Shown: positions 1 through 10,307, numbered from the stretch's first letter. The stretch: 42,905 bases of DNA from Pirellulaceae bacterium (GCA_022448645.1 JAKVBZ010000031.1:10058-52962); one strand, 5' to 3'. Numbers and translations: made by a program. The notes: a model not told the origin generated them from the letters alone.

Positions 1-1
1 A

Positions 2-868
2 GTGCCTATTTTACGGGCGGCGGCGGTGGCCCAATACGCCGCAGCCCCCAATCGGGATCGAACTGTCACTCGGCTACTTTTCAGTATGGTACAGGACGAC
101 GTCGCCCGAGACGACTACGAGCCAGCTGCCGAACTAACAAAATTGATGATGGAAAATCAATGTGACGAAAAAGGTATCTATGATCTGGCGGGTGTCGTTG
201 CCTTTTGCACGAACGACTTTGAGCACGCTGAGCAATACTTGCGTGTGGCTCAGGGAAAAGGCGAGCTAAGTAGCTTGGGAAGTGGATTTGTGGAAATTGT
301 GGCCGAGTATAAGAAGCTGTGGGAAGAGGAGTCACGCACCCGGGAATCCGAAGCAGCTGCGGATGACTTGCCGCGGGTTACGTTGCAAACTTCCCGAGGT
401 GAGATCACGATCGAACTTTTCGAAAACGAAGCTCCCCAAACGGTGGGCAATTTTATCAGCTTGGTGGAACAAGGTTTCTACGACAATCTTACTTTTCATA
501 GGGTGTTGAAAAACTTCATGGCCCAAGGAGGTTGTCCTGACGGAACTGGTGAAGGTGGCCCTGGATACAAGATTTTTTGTGAATGTCACAAACCTGAAAC
601 CCGTAAGCATTTTCGTGGCTCGCTTAGCATGGCACATGCGGGCCAAGATACTGGCGGGTCGCAATTCTTTCTTACCTTCGTCCCCACAGCACATTTGAAC
701 GGACGACACACCGTTTTTGGGCGTGTTATCGAAGGTTTCGAGGTGTTGGCGAAATTTTATCGGATCGATCCCCAGTCGTTTTCGGCCCAGCCGCCGCCCG
801 ACAGGATCCTCTCTGCGACAGTCACGCGCAAACGCGATCACGCATATACTCCCAGCAAAGTCGAATAA
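2..868 (+). CDS. Cyclophilin-type peptidyl-prolyl cis-trans isomerase, 5' end cut by window
   Basis: This protein catalyses cis-trans isomerisation of Xaa-Pro bonds to help proteins fold. The C-terminal half (about residues 125-280 of the visible part) is a full cyclophilin domain: it opens with RVTLQTSRGEITIELF, contains the core FHRVLKNFMAQGGCPDGTG, and continues with GGSQFFLTFVPTAHLNGRHTVFG. The N-terminal 110 residues are helical and TPR-like (LTKLMMENQCDEKGIYDLAG, HAEQYLRVAQ), so this is a fusion of a helical-repeat region with a cyclophilin. A GTG lies at base 2, but only one base precedes it and the frame stays open to the edge, so the real start is probably outside the window. No signal peptide can be judged. 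The gene stands alone before a long gap. Confidence 0.9.
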   Translation: MPILRAAAVAQYAAAPNRDRTVTRLLFSMVQDDVARDDYEPAAELTKLMMENQCDEKGIYDLAGVVAFCTNDFEHAEQYLRVAQGKGELSSLGSGFVEIVAEYKKLWEEESRTRESEAAADDLPRVTLQTSRGEITIELFENEAPQTVGNFISLVEQGFYDNLTFHRVLKNFMAQGGCPDGTGEGGPGYKIFCECHKPETRKHFRGSLSMAHAGQDTGGSQFFLTFVPTAHLNGRHTVFGRVIEGFEVLAKFYRIDPQSFSAQPPPDRILSATVTRKRDHAYTPSKVE

Positions 869-1023
869 GGCCAGCTGGGTACCGTCGAATAGTTGTGTCG
901 AGGGCAATCTAGTGAGTAAGTGGCTAGCGGAGGTGTGTCATTCTTCGATGCATCTCAGTGCGAGTGTCCAGCTCTCCGATTTGTCGCTACGTTCAGGATG
1001 ACGCAACGCTGGGTTCCTCGTGG

Positions 1024-1056
1024 AACGAACGGTGGTGAATTTTGTTCGTTTTTGTT
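1024..1056 (+). terminator. Possible intrinsic terminator after the cyclophilin gene
   Basis: AACGAAC at 1024-1030 pairs with GTTCGTT at 1044-1050 across a 13-base loop and is followed at once by TTTGTTG. The stem is only 7 pairs and modest in GC, and it lies about 155 bases after the stop codon, so the call is tentative. Confidence 0.4.
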
Positions 1057-1225
1057 GCCAGCGGGCGGATGGGGTTACGCTCCTCCCTGTGAGCGTAGCG
1101 ACCGCCGCGAACAGAAACCTTAATGAATAGATGGTTTCTGGCGTTTAGGAGCCTTCACCTTCGGCTTTGTGGTTCTAGCCATCTCTCAACGTGGCCGCTT
1201 GACGGTCGGCTGGCAGCTCGCTAGT

Positions 1226-1253
1226 TTGATATGTTCGCTATTAATCTTATCTA
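1226..1253 (+). promoter_or_regulatory. Candidate sigma-70-like promoter for the LysR-gltBD group
   Basis: TTGATA at 1226-1231 and TATCTA at 1248-1253 are separated by 16 bases, about 50 bases before the LysR start codon. The match to the bacterial housekeeping consensus is fair. Planctomycete promoters are poorly defined, so this is suggestive only. Confidence 0.3.
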
Positions 1254-1305
1254 AGCGTCATATTCGAATTATTCATAGTGTGTAAATCACATTGGGACGC
1301 AGAGT

Positions 1306-2289
1306 ATGCATCTCAAGTCGCTCAAAGTTTTTTGTGATGTCGTGGCACGGCGGAGTTTTTCGCGGGCTGCTGATGAGAATGGGATTTCCCAATCCGGGGC
1401 CAGCCAAATCGTGCACCAGTTGGAGGATTATTTGGGTGTTAAGTTATTTGACCGGTCGAAGCGGCCGTTGGTTTTGACCACGGCTGGCGAGGTCTACTAC
1501 GACGGATGCCGTAACCTGGTGGGTCGATTTCGGGCTCTGGAAGACGAGGTGCGGACGCTCCACCAGGAAGTTGCGGGGCGCGTACGAGTGGCTGCCATTT
1601 ATTCCGTGCATTTTGGTCAATTCAAAACTTATTTGGATGGTTTTTTGGATTCACATCCCAAGGCGGACGTCAGTATCGATTACCAACATCCACCTCGCGT
1701 CTACGAGATGATTGAAAATGATCAAGCCGATTTGGGAATTGTCAGCTACGCCAAATCTTCTCGAACCATTGAAGCACTCGCTTGGCGGGAAGAAGCCATG
1801 GTGGTCGTCTGTTCGCCCGACAGTCCACTGGCCGCTGCGTCGCAGATTAAGTTGTCTGAATTGGCGGGATTGCGAATGGTGAGTTTTGATCGCGAATTGC
1901 GCATCCGACGCGAGATTGATAAGGCTTTGGCTCTGGCTGGTGTCGAAGTCGAATTAGCGATGGAATTCGACAATATCAATACGATTAAGGAGGCGCTTGG
2001 CGCGAATGCTGGGTTCGGAATTTTGCCGGAACCATCTGTAAGTCGTGAAGTGGATTCCGGAGCGCTCGTGGCAATCAGTCTTGTCGATCCTTGCATGATC
2101 CGTCCAGTGGGGATTGTCCACCGTCGTGGGCGTCCACTTGGAGCCACAGCGAGTCGATTCATTCAGCACCTACAATCTAACAGTGGCGATCAGACGACCC
2201 GAGTCAACGGCCGTGTGTCTGATTGTTGCATCGCCGATCGTCATCGTGCGATCGAGTATCCGTCCACTCATGGAGATGGCAATGCGTAA
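1306..2289 (+). CDS. LysR-family transcriptional regulator, likely regulator of gltBD
   Basis: This is a 327-residue regulator of normal LysR size. Residues 1-60 form the winged helix-turn-helix (start MHLKSLKVFCDVVARRSFSR, then ISQSGASQIVHQLEDYLGVK and LFDRSKRPLVLTTAG). Residues of about 90-295 form the periplasmic-binding-like effector domain (VRVAAIYSVHFGQF, ADLGIVSYAKSS, LGANAGFGILPEPSV). The last 35 residues are not family-like and run into the next gene. The stop codon (2287-2289) overlaps the likely gltB start at 2282, so the two are probably translationally coupled. In Bacillus the LysR protein GltC activates the glutamate synthase genes, so a similar role here is a reasonable inference; the effector cannot be read from the sequence. 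In that known case the regulator gene is divergent, while here it is co-directional. Confidence 0.93.
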   Translation: MHLKSLKVFCDVVARRSFSRAADENGISQSGASQIVHQLEDYLGVKLFDRSKRPLVLTTAGEVYYDGCRNLVGRFRALEDEVRTLHQEVAGRVRVAAIYSVHFGQFKTYLDGFLDSHPKADVSIDYQHPPRVYEMIENDQADLGIVSYAKSSRTIEALAWREEAMVVVCSPDSPLAAASQIKLSELAGLRMVSFDRELRIRREIDKALALAGVEVELAMEFDNINTIKEALGANAGFGILPEPSVSREVDSGALVAISLVDPCMIRPVGIVHRRGRPLGATASRFIQHLQSNSGDQTTRVNGRVSDCCIADRHRAIEYPSTHGDGNA

Positions 2290-5200
2290 ACCATGGACTC
2301 TTCCCAACAAAACGGGACTTTACGACCCAGCCTTTGAACACGACAGCTGTGGAGTCGGTTTCGTCGCGCACATTCGTGGCGAGCGTAGCCACCAGATGGT
2401 GCTTGATGCCGATCAGGTGTTGCAGAGCATGGATCATCGAGGTGCCTGTGGTTGTGAACCGAACACGGGAGACGGTGCGGGCATCCTTACGGCGTTACCG
2501 CTTGATTTTCTTCGCAAGGTTGCGCGAGACGAGTGGAACCAAGAGCTGCCCGATGCCGGACGATTCTCTGCTGGGTTGGTGTTTTTGCCACGTATCGAAG
2601 CTGAGCGTGAACGATGTCGAGCGGTCGTGGAACAGATCGTAGCCGAACAAGGTCAACGATTGGTGGGGTGGCGCAAGGTTCCGGTGGACCCGGACGGTGC
2701 TGACGTTGGTCCGACGGCTCGAGCGAGCGAACCGGCCATCGAGCAGTTATTCATTACAGCAGCGGATAACTTGGACTCTGAGGCCTTTGAACGGCAACTC
2801 TATCTGATCCGCAAGCGAGCCAGTCATCAGTTGCGTAGCGACAGTAGTCTGGAGCAAGCCAAGTTGTTTTACATTTGCAGCTTGTCTTCCAAAGTGATGA
2901 TTTATAAGGGCATGTTGGCTCCTCATCAACTTTTGCCCTACTTCCCCGACCTGACAGATCCGGATTATACGACGCATTTGGCAATGGTTCACTCGCGTTT
3001 CAGCACGAATACGTTTCCTTCGTGGGACCGCGCTCAGCCGAATCGCTTTATGAGCCATAACGGTGAGATCAACACGTTGCGTGGCAATATTAATTGGATG
3101 ACTGCCCGCGAGGGCGTGATGGCAAGTGAGCTGTTTGGTGACGAGTTGCCAAAGTTGTTTCCGGTGGTTGAGCCAGATTGTTCTGATTCAGGGACGTTCG
3201 ACAATGCCTTGGAATTCCTGTTGATGACGGGGCGAACGCTGCAGGAAGCCGTCATGATGATGATTCCAGAAGCGTGGCAGAACCATGAGTCGATGTCGGA
3301 CGACAAGCGGGCCTTTTACGAATTCCACTCCTGTTTGCAAGAACCTTGGGATGGGCCCGCTTCGATAGCTTTTACCGACGGACATTACATTGGTGCCGTG
3401 CTTGACCGCAATGGATTGCGACCGAGCCGTTATTATCTGACTCACGATGACCGTGTCATCATGGCGTCCGAGGTGGGTGTACTTCCTGTGGATCCAGCCA
3501 ATGTGAAACACAAAGGGCGACTACAGCCCGGCAAAATTTTTCTGATCGATTTCGAACAAGGACGACTTATTCCTGACGAGGAATTGAAAACGGACTGGGC
3601 CTCCCGTCGGCCTTATGCGGATTGGTTGAGGAACCAACGAATGGTGCTAGCCGATCTACAAACCGAAAGCGAGTCGCATGGCTTCAACCCTGATACGCTC
3701 TTAAATCGCATGAAAGCTTTTGGATACACCGTCGAGACCATGCAATTCATGCTATTGCCGATGGTCGAAGATTTGCGTGATCCAGTTGGGTCGATGGGCA
3801 ACGACTCTGCGTTGGCATGTCTGTCTGACCAGCCACGGATGCTATACGACTATTTTAAACAACTCTTTGCACAAGTGACCAACCCAGCAATCGATTCGAT
3901 TCGTGAAGAGGTCATCATGTCGCTGGAGTGTTACATTGGGCCGGAAGGCAATTTGCTGGAGAGTACCGAGCAACATGCACACCGCCTGATGATACCTCAT
4001 CCGATCCTGACCAACGCAGAAATGGCGGCCCTACAGCACATTGACCATCGTGGATGGCGAGCCAGGACGATCGACATCACATGGCCGCGCTCGGCAGGAA
4101 AGGCCGGTTTGATTGAAGCTCTGGATCGAATCTGCCGTGAGGCCGAACAAGCGATTGACGAAGGATACAGTTTAGTTGTGTTGTCGGATCGCAATGTGTC
4201 CGAGGAAAATGTACCTGTCTGTGCATTGTTGGCCTGTGGTGCGCTACACCAGCACCTTGTTCGTCTTGCCAAAAGAACTCGTATTGGCATCATCCTGGAG
4301 ACGGGTGAAGCTCGTGAAGTCCATCACCATTGTTTGTTGATCGGTTTTGGCGCAGATGCCATCAATCCGTACCTGGCTTTCGAATCACTCTGGCAGGCTC
4401 GCCGAGATGGGTTGCTTAGCGATCAGAACCCAGACGACAACAAGATCGTAGCAAATTATCGCAAAGCGGTCGCCAAAGGCATGCTCAAGGTGATGGCTAA
4501 GATGGGGATTTCCACCTTGCACTCTTACAAAGGTGCACAGATTTTCGAGGCGGTCGGTTTGCGCGACGAAGTGATGGACCGTTGCTTTGCGGGGACCGCC
4601 AGCCGGCTTCAAGGTGTCGATTTTGACGTGTTAGCAGAAGAATTGCTGCGGCGACATGCGGTGGGCTATCCGCACACGTCAAATAATGAACCGTTGGGGT
4701 TGCCCAATCCGGGTGAGTTCCATTGGCGTGCAGAAGGCGAACGTCATATGTGGGACCCTACTTCGATTGCTGATATTCAGGTAGCCGGCCGTGATAATAA
4801 TGCCGACGCATATTGGCGTTTTTCCAAATACGCCAACGAAGACGCGCGAACTCGTTGTGCACTGCGTGGTTTGCTTCAGTTTCGCCAGTTGCCACAGGAC
4901 GAGCAGATTTCTCTAGACGAAGTCGAGCCTGTCGAAGAGATCGTAAAACGGTTCTGTACCGGTGCGATGAGCTTTGGGTCAATCTCGGCCGAAGCCCATG
5001 AAACCTTGGCAATCGCCATGAATCGCTTGGGCGGCAAAAGCAACACCGGCGAAGGTGGCGAGGATCCAGTTCGTTTTGAGCCATTGCCAAATGGTGATTC
5101 CAAGCGTTCCGCAATCAAGCAAGTGGCATCGGGACGGTTCGGTGTGACCATTTGGTATTTGACGAATGCGGATGAGCTACAAATCAAGATCTCTCAGGGA

Positions 5201-6841
5201 GCCAAGCCCGGAGAGGGCGGTGAGTTGCCGGGTCGTAAGGTCGATAAAAATATCGCCAGAATTCGCTATTCGACTCCGGGAGTCGGCCTGATCAGTCCAC
5301 CACCTCATCACGACATCTATTCGATCGAGGACCTCAAACAACTGATTCACGACTTGAAGAATGCAAATTCGTCCTCTCGAGTCAGTGTTAAACTTGTTTC
5401 CGAGGTTGGTGTTGGTACGATCGCAGCGGGCGTTGCGAAGGGGTTTGCCGACCATATTCTTATCTCGGGCGACAGCGGTGGGACGGGAGCGTCGCCTTTG
5501 ACGAGTATCAAACACGCCGGATTACCTTGGGAACTGGGTATCGCCGAGACACATCAGACCTTGGTGTTGAATGATCTTCGTTCACGAGTTGTTCTGCAAA
5601 CAGATGGCCAGATCAAAACAGGTCGAGATGTTGTCATCGCAGCGATCCTCGGTGCTGAAGAGATGGGATTTTCAACGGCTCCCTTGATTACGCTTGGTTG
5701 CATCATGATGCGCAAGTGCCACTTGAATACTTGTCCTGTCGGTATCGCAACGCAAGATCCGGAGTTGCGTAAGAAATTTGTTGGCAAGCCAGAATATGTC
5801 GTGAACTATTTATTTATGGTTGCGGAAGAAGCACGGCAAGTCATGGCTCAATTGGGTGTCCGAACGATGAACGAGTTGATTGGGCGTGTGGACTTATTGG
5901 AGGCCGACGACGCCATTCGACACTGGAAAGCAGATGGCATCGATTTAAGTCCTATCCTGACACAGGTGGTGAAGCCGCATGATGGAGTTGGTGTGTACTG
6001 TCAGCGTGAGCAGGACCATGGACTGGATAAGGCTCTCGATAACCAACTGCTTGAATTGGCGAAACCGGCATTGGAGAATGGTGAGTCCGTGCGGATTGAT
6101 TTGCCGATTGTGAATATCAACCGTACGGTAGGTACTATCCTGAGCCACAATATTGCCAAACGTTATGGCGAAGCATGTTTGCCTGACGATACGATTCACA
6201 TCAAGTTGAACGGATCGGCCGGACAGAGTTTTGGAGCCTTTTTGGCTCGCGGCGTCACCTTGGAACTCGAAGGGGACGGCAACGATTACGTTGGGAAAGG
6301 TTTGTCCGGAGGGCACGTGGTGATTTATCCTCCACGGCAAAGTACCTTTGATGCTGAGGAGAACATTATTGTTGGTAACGTCTGCCTCTATGGAGCCACC
6401 AGTGGTGAAGCTTATTTCCGTGGTCGTGCCGCGGAACGGTTTTGCGTACGTAACTCCGGCGCAAGGACTGTGATCGAAGGCATAGGTGATCACGGATGCG
6501 AATACATGACGGGTGGACGTGTGGTGATCTTGGGGCCCACCGGCCGTAATTTTGCGGCCGGCATGAGCGGTGGCATTGCCTACATTTGGGCGCCCAACCG
6601 AGATGCGTTTCGCATGCAATGCAATTTGGGCATGGTCGAACTAGAAGACCTCGATCAAGAAGAAGACATTGCAGAAGTCCGTGAATTGATCGCCATGCAC
6701 CTGTCTGCTACCGAATCGACTGTAGCAGACGACGTCTTAAAGAGATGGGATGAAGTTCGTCCCGAATTTGTAAAGGTGATGCCCGTTGACTACAAACGCG
6801 TGCTCGCAGAGATGAAACAGGAACAATCGGCCACCAGTTAG
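2282..6841 (+). CDS. gltB: Glutamate synthase (NADPH) large subunit
   Basis: This large subunit takes the amide nitrogen from glutamine and passes the ammonia to 2-oxoglutarate, making glutamate. With the start at 2282 it has 1519 residues, the normal size. Cys23 in EHDSCGVGF is the class II amidotransferase nucleophile, so a 22-residue propeptide should be removed to expose it. The glutaminase domain covers roughly 23-430, a central domain 480-770, and the FMN/synthase domain about 880-1230 (GGKSNTGEGGED, ISGDSGGTGASP). Cys1140, Cys1146 and Cys1151 (CIMMRKCHLNTCPVG) would bind a 3Fe-4S cluster, and the GXGXG beta-helix domain fills the C-terminus. ATG 2282 is preferred because GGAG lies six bases upstream; in-frame ATGs at 2270 and 2276, and a longer frame from 2114 inside the LysR gene, are less likely. 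The partner gltD follows after 111 bases. Confidence 0.97.
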   Translation: MRKPWTLPNKTGLYDPAFEHDSCGVGFVAHIRGERSHQMVLDADQVLQSMDHRGACGCEPNTGDGAGILTALPLDFLRKVARDEWNQELPDAGRFSAGLVFLPRIEAERERCRAVVEQIVAEQGQRLVGWRKVPVDPDGADVGPTARASEPAIEQLFITAADNLDSEAFERQLYLIRKRASHQLRSDSSLEQAKLFYICSLSSKVMIYKGMLAPHQLLPYFPDLTDPDYTTHLAMVHSRFSTNTFPSWDRAQPNRFMSHNGEINTLRGNINWMTAREGVMASELFGDELPKLFPVVEPDCSDSGTFDNALEFLLMTGRTLQEAVMMMIPEAWQNHESMSDDKRAFYEFHSCLQEPWDGPASIAFTDGHYIGAVLDRNGLRPSRYYLTHDDRVIMASEVGVLPVDPANVKHKGRLQPGKIFLIDFEQGRLIPDEELKTDWASRRPYADWLRNQRMVLADLQTESESHGFNPDTLLNRMKAFGYTVETMQFMLLPMVEDLRDPVGSMGNDSALACLSDQPRMLYDYFKQLFAQVTNPAIDSIREEVIMSLECYIGPEGNLLESTEQHAHRLMIPHPILTNAEMAALQHIDHRGWRARTIDITWPRSAGKAGLIEALDRICREAEQAIDEGYSLVVLSDRNVSEENVPVCALLACGALHQHLVRLAKRTRIGIILETGEAREVHHHCLLIGFGADAINPYLAFESLWQARRDGLLSDQNPDDNKIVANYRKAVAKGMLKVMAKMGISTLHSYKGAQIFEAVGLRDEVMDRCFAGTASRLQGVDFDVLAEELLRRHAVGYPHTSNNEPLGLPNPGEFHWRAEGERHMWDPTSIADIQVAGRDNNADAYWRFSKYANEDARTRCALRGLLQFRQLPQDEQISLDEVEPVEEIVKRFCTGAMSFGSISAEAHETLAIAMNRLGGKSNTGEGGEDPVRFEPLPNGDSKRSAIKQVASGRFGVTIWYLTNADELQIKISQGAKPGEGGELPGRKVDKNIARIRYSTPGVGLISPPPHHDIYSIEDLKQLIHDLKNANSSSRVSVKLVSEVGVGTIAAGVAKGFADHILISGDSGGTGASPLTSIKHAGLPWELGIAETHQTLVLNDLRSRVVLQTDGQIKTGRDVVIAAILGAEEMGFSTAPLITLGCIMMRKCHLNTCPVGIATQDPELRKKFVGKPEYVVNYLFMVAEEARQVMAQLGVRTMNELIGRVDLLEADDAIRHWKADGIDLSPILTQVVKPHDGVGVYCQREQDHGLDKALDNQLLELAKPALENGESVRIDLPIVNINRTVGTILSHNIAKRYGEACLPDDTIHIKLNGSAGQSFGAFLARGVTLELEGDGNDYVGKGLSGGHVVIYPPRQSTFDAEENIIVGNVCLYGATSGEAYFRGRAAERFCVRNSGARTVIEGIGDHGCEYMTGGRVVILGPTGRNFAAGMSGGIAYIWAPNRDAFRMQCNLGMVELEDLDQEEDIAEVRELIAMHLSATESTVADDVLKRWDEVRPEFVKVMPVDYKRVLAEMKQEQSATS

Positions 6842-6952
6842 ACCTCGATGTCAAATTAACCCTGGCAGGTGCCATGAGCCGTATGGTGCTTGAATGGCCT
6901 GCAAATAGTACTTTTTGCCATGTTCGGCTCACATGGTTGACGGTGAAGTTGT

Positions 6953-8503
6953 ATGGGAAAACCGACTGGATTCAAAGAGTTTGAACGGGAAGTGGTGCCG
7001 TACCGCGATCCACAAGCACGGGTCAAGGATTTTGGAGAGATCTTTACCGAGCCTGTCGAAACGCATTTGAAGACTCAGGGTGCGCGCTGTATGGATTGTG
7101 GCGTCCCTTTCTGCCAGTCCAACAATGGTTGTCCAATCGACAATTTGATTCCCGAATGGAATGACCTGGTCTATCACGGCCGCTGGCGCGATGCTCTGGA
7201 CCGATTGCACAAAACCAATAATTTTCCGGAATTTACAGGCCGCACGTGTCCCGCTCCCTGCGAAGGAGCCTGTGTGTTGGGCATCATCGAACCAGCAGTC
7301 ACCATTAAAAATATTGAAAACGCCATCATTGATCGCGGATTCGAAGAAGGTTGGGTACAGCCACACCCACCACAAACCAAGACCGGAAAGAAAGTGGCCG
7401 TGGTGGGCTCTGGCCCATCCGGATTGGCGGCGGCTGCACAGTTAAACAGCGTGGGCCATGAAGTCACTGTCTATGAGCGTGCCGATCGTATTGGCGGTCT
7501 TCTCATGTACGGAATTCCGAATATGAAACTAGACAAGGATGTGGTCCAAAGACGAGTCGATTTGTTGCAAGCAGAAGGTGTCCGATTTGTTACCTGTGCC
7601 CACGTCGGAAAACCTGAGGATTTTGCCGATGGCCACATGACCAACATCATGCAGCAAAATGGTTGCGAAGTGCAGTTCATCGATCCTCAGCAATTGATGA
7701 ACGATCATGATGCGTTGGTATTGGCTATGGGTGCCACACGTCCCTTCGATCCGGTTGGTCGTTGTCCAGGACGTGAGTTAGATGGAATCCATTTTGCCAT
7801 GGAATTTTTGACTCGGAATACAAAAAGCTTGCTGGATTCTGAATTGGAAAATGGGGCTTATATTTCGGCGAAAGATAAGCACGTGGTGGTGATTGGTGGA
7901 GGTGATACAGGGGCGGACTGTATTGGGACTTCCTTGCGGCACGGCTGTACCAGCATGGCCAACTTTGAGCTGCTGGATCAACCACCCGTAGAGCGCGCGG
8001 CCGACAATCCCTGGCCAACTTGGCCTCGCATCTATCGTGTCGATTATTCTCATGCAGAATCGGAAGCCAAATTCGGTGCGGACCCACGAGCCTATGCTGT
8101 GCTCACCAAAGAGTTCCTGGACGATGGCAACGGTCATGTTCGAGCTATCCGTACGGTCGAACTGGATTGGACGAAGCCAGGCGACAAAGCGCCTTTCAGC
8201 GAGGTTCCCGGAAGTGAACGAGAATGGGAGGCTGATCTGGTTTTGTTAGCCACAGGATTCTTAGGACCTGAAAAAACGGTAGGAGAAATGCTAGGTCTCG
8301 AAATGCAGAATCCGCGAGGCAATTGGGAGACGTTTCGGGCGGAACACGGACCCTTTGCGACGAATGTGGAAGGTGTATTCGCGGCGGGCGATTGCCGTCG
8401 TGGCCAATCGCTGGTGGTGTGGGCTATCAATGAAGGCCGTGGTGCAGCGCGGGCGGTTGACGAGTACTTGATGGGAGCCAGTTCGCTGCCCGCTCCAGGT
8501 TGA
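6953..8503 (+). CDS. gltD: Glutamate synthase (NADPH) small subunit
   Basis: GltD feeds electrons from NADPH through FAD and Fe-S clusters to the large subunit. It has 516 residues. The N-terminal Fe-S region carries Cys46, Cys49, Cys54 and Cys60 ([15 protein letters not shown]), followed by the second set in [16 protein letters not shown] first Rossmann motif, [17 protein letters not shown], binds FAD. A second, [13 protein letters not shown], binds NADPH. The C-terminus has [19 protein letters not shown], the usual ATG/GD FAD motif. The start ATG fits the family N-terminus ([10 protein letters not shown]); its ribosome site is weak. The gene sits 111 bases after gltB and ends shortly before a strong terminator, so the two form one unit. 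Confidence 0.97.
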   Translation: MGKPTGFKEFEREVVPYRDPQARVKDFGEIFTEPVETHLKTQGARCMDCGVPFCQSNNGCPIDNLIPEWNDLVYHGRWRDALDRLHKTNNFPEFTGRTCPAPCEGACVLGIIEPAVTIKNIENAIIDRGFEEGWVQPHPPQTKTGKKVAVVGSGPSGLAAAAQLNSVGHEVTVYERADRIGGLLMYGIPNMKLDKDVVQRRVDLLQAEGVRFVTCAHVGKPEDFADGHMTNIMQQNGCEVQFIDPQQLMNDHDALVLAMGATRPFDPVGRCPGRELDGIHFAMEFLTRNTKSLLDSELENGAYISAKDKHVVVIGGGDTGADCIGTSLRHGCTSMANFELLDQPPVERAADNPWPTWPRIYRVDYSHAESEAKFGADPRAYAVLTKEFLDDGNGHVRAIRTVELDWTKPGDKAPFSEVPGSEREWEADLVLLATGFLGPEKTVGEMLGLEMQNPRGNWETFRAEHGPFATNVEGVFAAGDCRRGQSLVVWAINEGRGAARAVDEYLMGASSLPAPG

Positions 8504-8576
8504 GCACGACTCTAAGAAAGTTCTGTATTTCACTTAGAGAAACGCTGCACCGTCTAGATTTCAACAGGAGGTAGCA

Positions 8577-8612
8577 GAGAAAACGGAGTGGTGTATCTCT
8601 GTTTTCTTTTTC
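8577..8612 (+). terminator. Intrinsic terminator of the gltBD unit
   Basis: The stem GAGAAAACGGAG (8577-8588) pairs with CTCTGTTTTCTT (8597-8608) around an 8-base loop. It has 12 pairs including two G-T wobbles and runs directly into a T-rich tail (TTTTTC). It lies 74 bases after the gltD stop. Confidence 0.75.
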
Positions 8613-8664
8613 TTAATGTCTTTGCTTTTGATTCTTAAATTTACTAGGACTTTAGCGATCTCTT

Positions 8665-10293
8665 ATGAAGAAATCTGACGCTACCCAGTTGGCCAAGTTG
8701 ATGCGCAGCGAAGCCGAGCGGGCTATGTCTCAAATACGTGGCGGCGAGCATCCTCGTCCTTTCTATATTTCTTTCCTCACTCGCGATGAGGAGATCTGGG
8801 AAATTGGTGCGAGTTTTGGCGCGCTGTTGAACGACAAGTATGAGAGGCGACGCAGTTGCTTTTGCGATGTTCGAGTCGGTTCGTATCGGAATGATCAAGT
8901 CCAGGATGGAGGCCTGAACGATAACTCAAAAGACGATGATTCGTACCAATACATTCACATCCCGTTCGGTACATCAGCCGATGGGATTCGTCACGGGTTA
9001 TGGCGCCAGGCGGAGGTGCGGTATCGAGAGGCCGTGGAGTCAATGGCGGCGAAAAAGTCTCATGAGTTGACGTTTCTCGATCGTAATCGGAGCTTACCAT
9101 CCTTTCAGAAACTCGAAGGCGTTCAGTATGCGAAATGGCGCAAGCTCCCCGATGTGGATGTTGATTATTGGCGGAGGTTTGTAGCCAGGATGTCGGCGGT
9201 CGTTGCCGACTATTCGGCTGTCAAAGAATCCAATCTGCGTTTTCGTGCACTGAATCAATTGCGCGTGTTCGTGAATACGGAAGGCTCATTGATTGTCCAA
9301 TGCCAACCCTATTGGGCTCTGACTTGCTATTTGTGGTTGCTTTCAAAGAATGGCGATGCGCTTAGCTGGACGATCAATCATTTTGTTGCTGATCCGAAGG
9401 ATTTGCCCAATGCACGGCAGTATCGAAAAATCATGCGGCAGACCATCGATACGCTTCACCAATTGGCGGTGGCACCGTCGTTGCGATCGTATGCGGGGCC
9501 GGTGCTGTTGGACCCAATTCCTGCTGGACTCCTTATCCACGAAGCGTTAGGACACCGATTGGAGGGCAATCGTCTGCTCAATACGGGAGAAGGCCAAACA
9601 TTTCGTGATAGCCTGCGGAATCACATCTTGCCCGAGTATTTGTCGATCGAAGACAATCCGACGCTCGAACGATTTGATGGTACTTCGTTGGTGGGACATT
9701 ATGCTTATGATGACGAAGGAGTTGCTGCTCAAAATGCGGAACTGGTGTCACGCGGCGTATTACGAGGTTTCTTGACATCTCGAGCAGGAATCTCACGTCG
9801 ACACCTTTCCAATGGTCATGGTCGCAACGAACATTATGAGCGTACCATCAGTCGTATGGCCATCACCAAGGTGACAAGCCACGATGGTTTGTCCGATGCG
9901 ACCATGAAGCAAAAGCTAATCGAAGAAGTCCGGCGGCAGAAACTTCCGTTTGGTATTCGTATTCTAGCTGCAACCGGAGGGGAAACCGCAACCGAGTCCT
10001 ATAATTTCCAGGCGTTTTTGGGTGAGATCAATCTGGCTTCGCGTGTTTTTCCGGATGGTCGTGAAGAGCTAATCCGTGGTGTTGATTTTGTGGGGACACC
10101 ACTCAATGCAGTCCGAACGATCATCGCAGCTGGAAACCGATACGAAGTTGACAACGCTTATTGTGGTGCAGAGTCGGGCTGGGTTCCGGTTAGCACAATT
10201 AGCCCTTCGTTGCTGATATCCCATCTCGAATTACAGTCCAAAGCTGACACTCCTTATAGTCCGCCATGTTATCCGATCCCCTGGGATAAGTAG
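8665..10293 (+). CDS. TldD/PmbA-family metalloprotease
   Basis: This 542-residue protein belongs to the TldD/PmbA (TldE) family of metal-dependent peptidases, known for processing peptides such as microcin B17 and for degrading unstructured polypeptides. The zinc site HEALGH is at residues 292-297, and the downstream ligand Cys500 lies in NAYCGAESGW, so the active site appears intact, as expected of the TldD rather than the TldE subunit. It is longer than usual (about 450-480) because of an extended N-terminal half. No TldE partner is adjacent; the next gene, 14 bases on, encodes a YbaK-type protein. The start ATG follows a terminator by about 50 bases. The substrate cannot be inferred. A single-subunit enzyme, or a partner elsewhere in the genome, are both possible. 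Confidence 0.85.
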   Translation: MKKSDATQLAKLMRSEAERAMSQIRGGEHPRPFYISFLTRDEEIWEIGASFGALLNDKYERRRSCFCDVRVGSYRNDQVQDGGLNDNSKDDDSYQYIHIPFGTSADGIRHGLWRQAEVRYREAVESMAAKKSHELTFLDRNRSLPSFQKLEGVQYAKWRKLPDVDVDYWRRFVARMSAVVADYSAVKESNLRFRALNQLRVFVNTEGSLIVQCQPYWALTCYLWLLSKNGDALSWTINHFVADPKDLPNARQYRKIMRQTIDTLHQLAVAPSLRSYAGPVLLDPIPAGLLIHEALGHRLEGNRLLNTGEGQTFRDSLRNHILPEYLSIEDNPTLERFDGTSLVGHYAYDDEGVAAQNAELVSRGVLRGFLTSRAGISRRHLSNGHGRNEHYERTISRMAITKVTSHDGLSDATMKQKLIEEVRRQKLPFGIRILAATGGETATESYNFQAFLGEINLASRVFPDGREELIRGVDFVGTPLNAVRTIIAAGNRYEVDNAYCGAESGWVPVSTISPSLLISHLELQSKADTPYSPPCYPIPWDK

Positions 10294-10307
10294 CGAGAAT
10301 CCTAAGC

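Larger units (their letters stand above)
869..1305. other. Non-coding gap between cyclophilin and LysR genes
   Basis: This stretch of 437 bases has no convincing gene; the short plus-strand frames here have no domain or start signal. It holds two hairpins. One is the terminator-like AACGAAC/GTTCGTT at 1024-1050. The other, at 1074-1099, is GTTACGCTC/GAGCGTAGC (9 pairs including one G-T, loop of 8) with no T tract, so its role is unclear. A weak promoter-like pair precedes the LysR gene. Confidence 0.5.

Noticed and set aside
332..907. Minus-strand open frame of 191 codons
   Set aside because: It is antisense to the cyclophilin domain and has random-looking composition.
5945..6619. Long minus-strand open frame of 224 codons
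   Set aside because: It lies wholly inside gltB, whose coding is certain; the translation has no recognisable domain.
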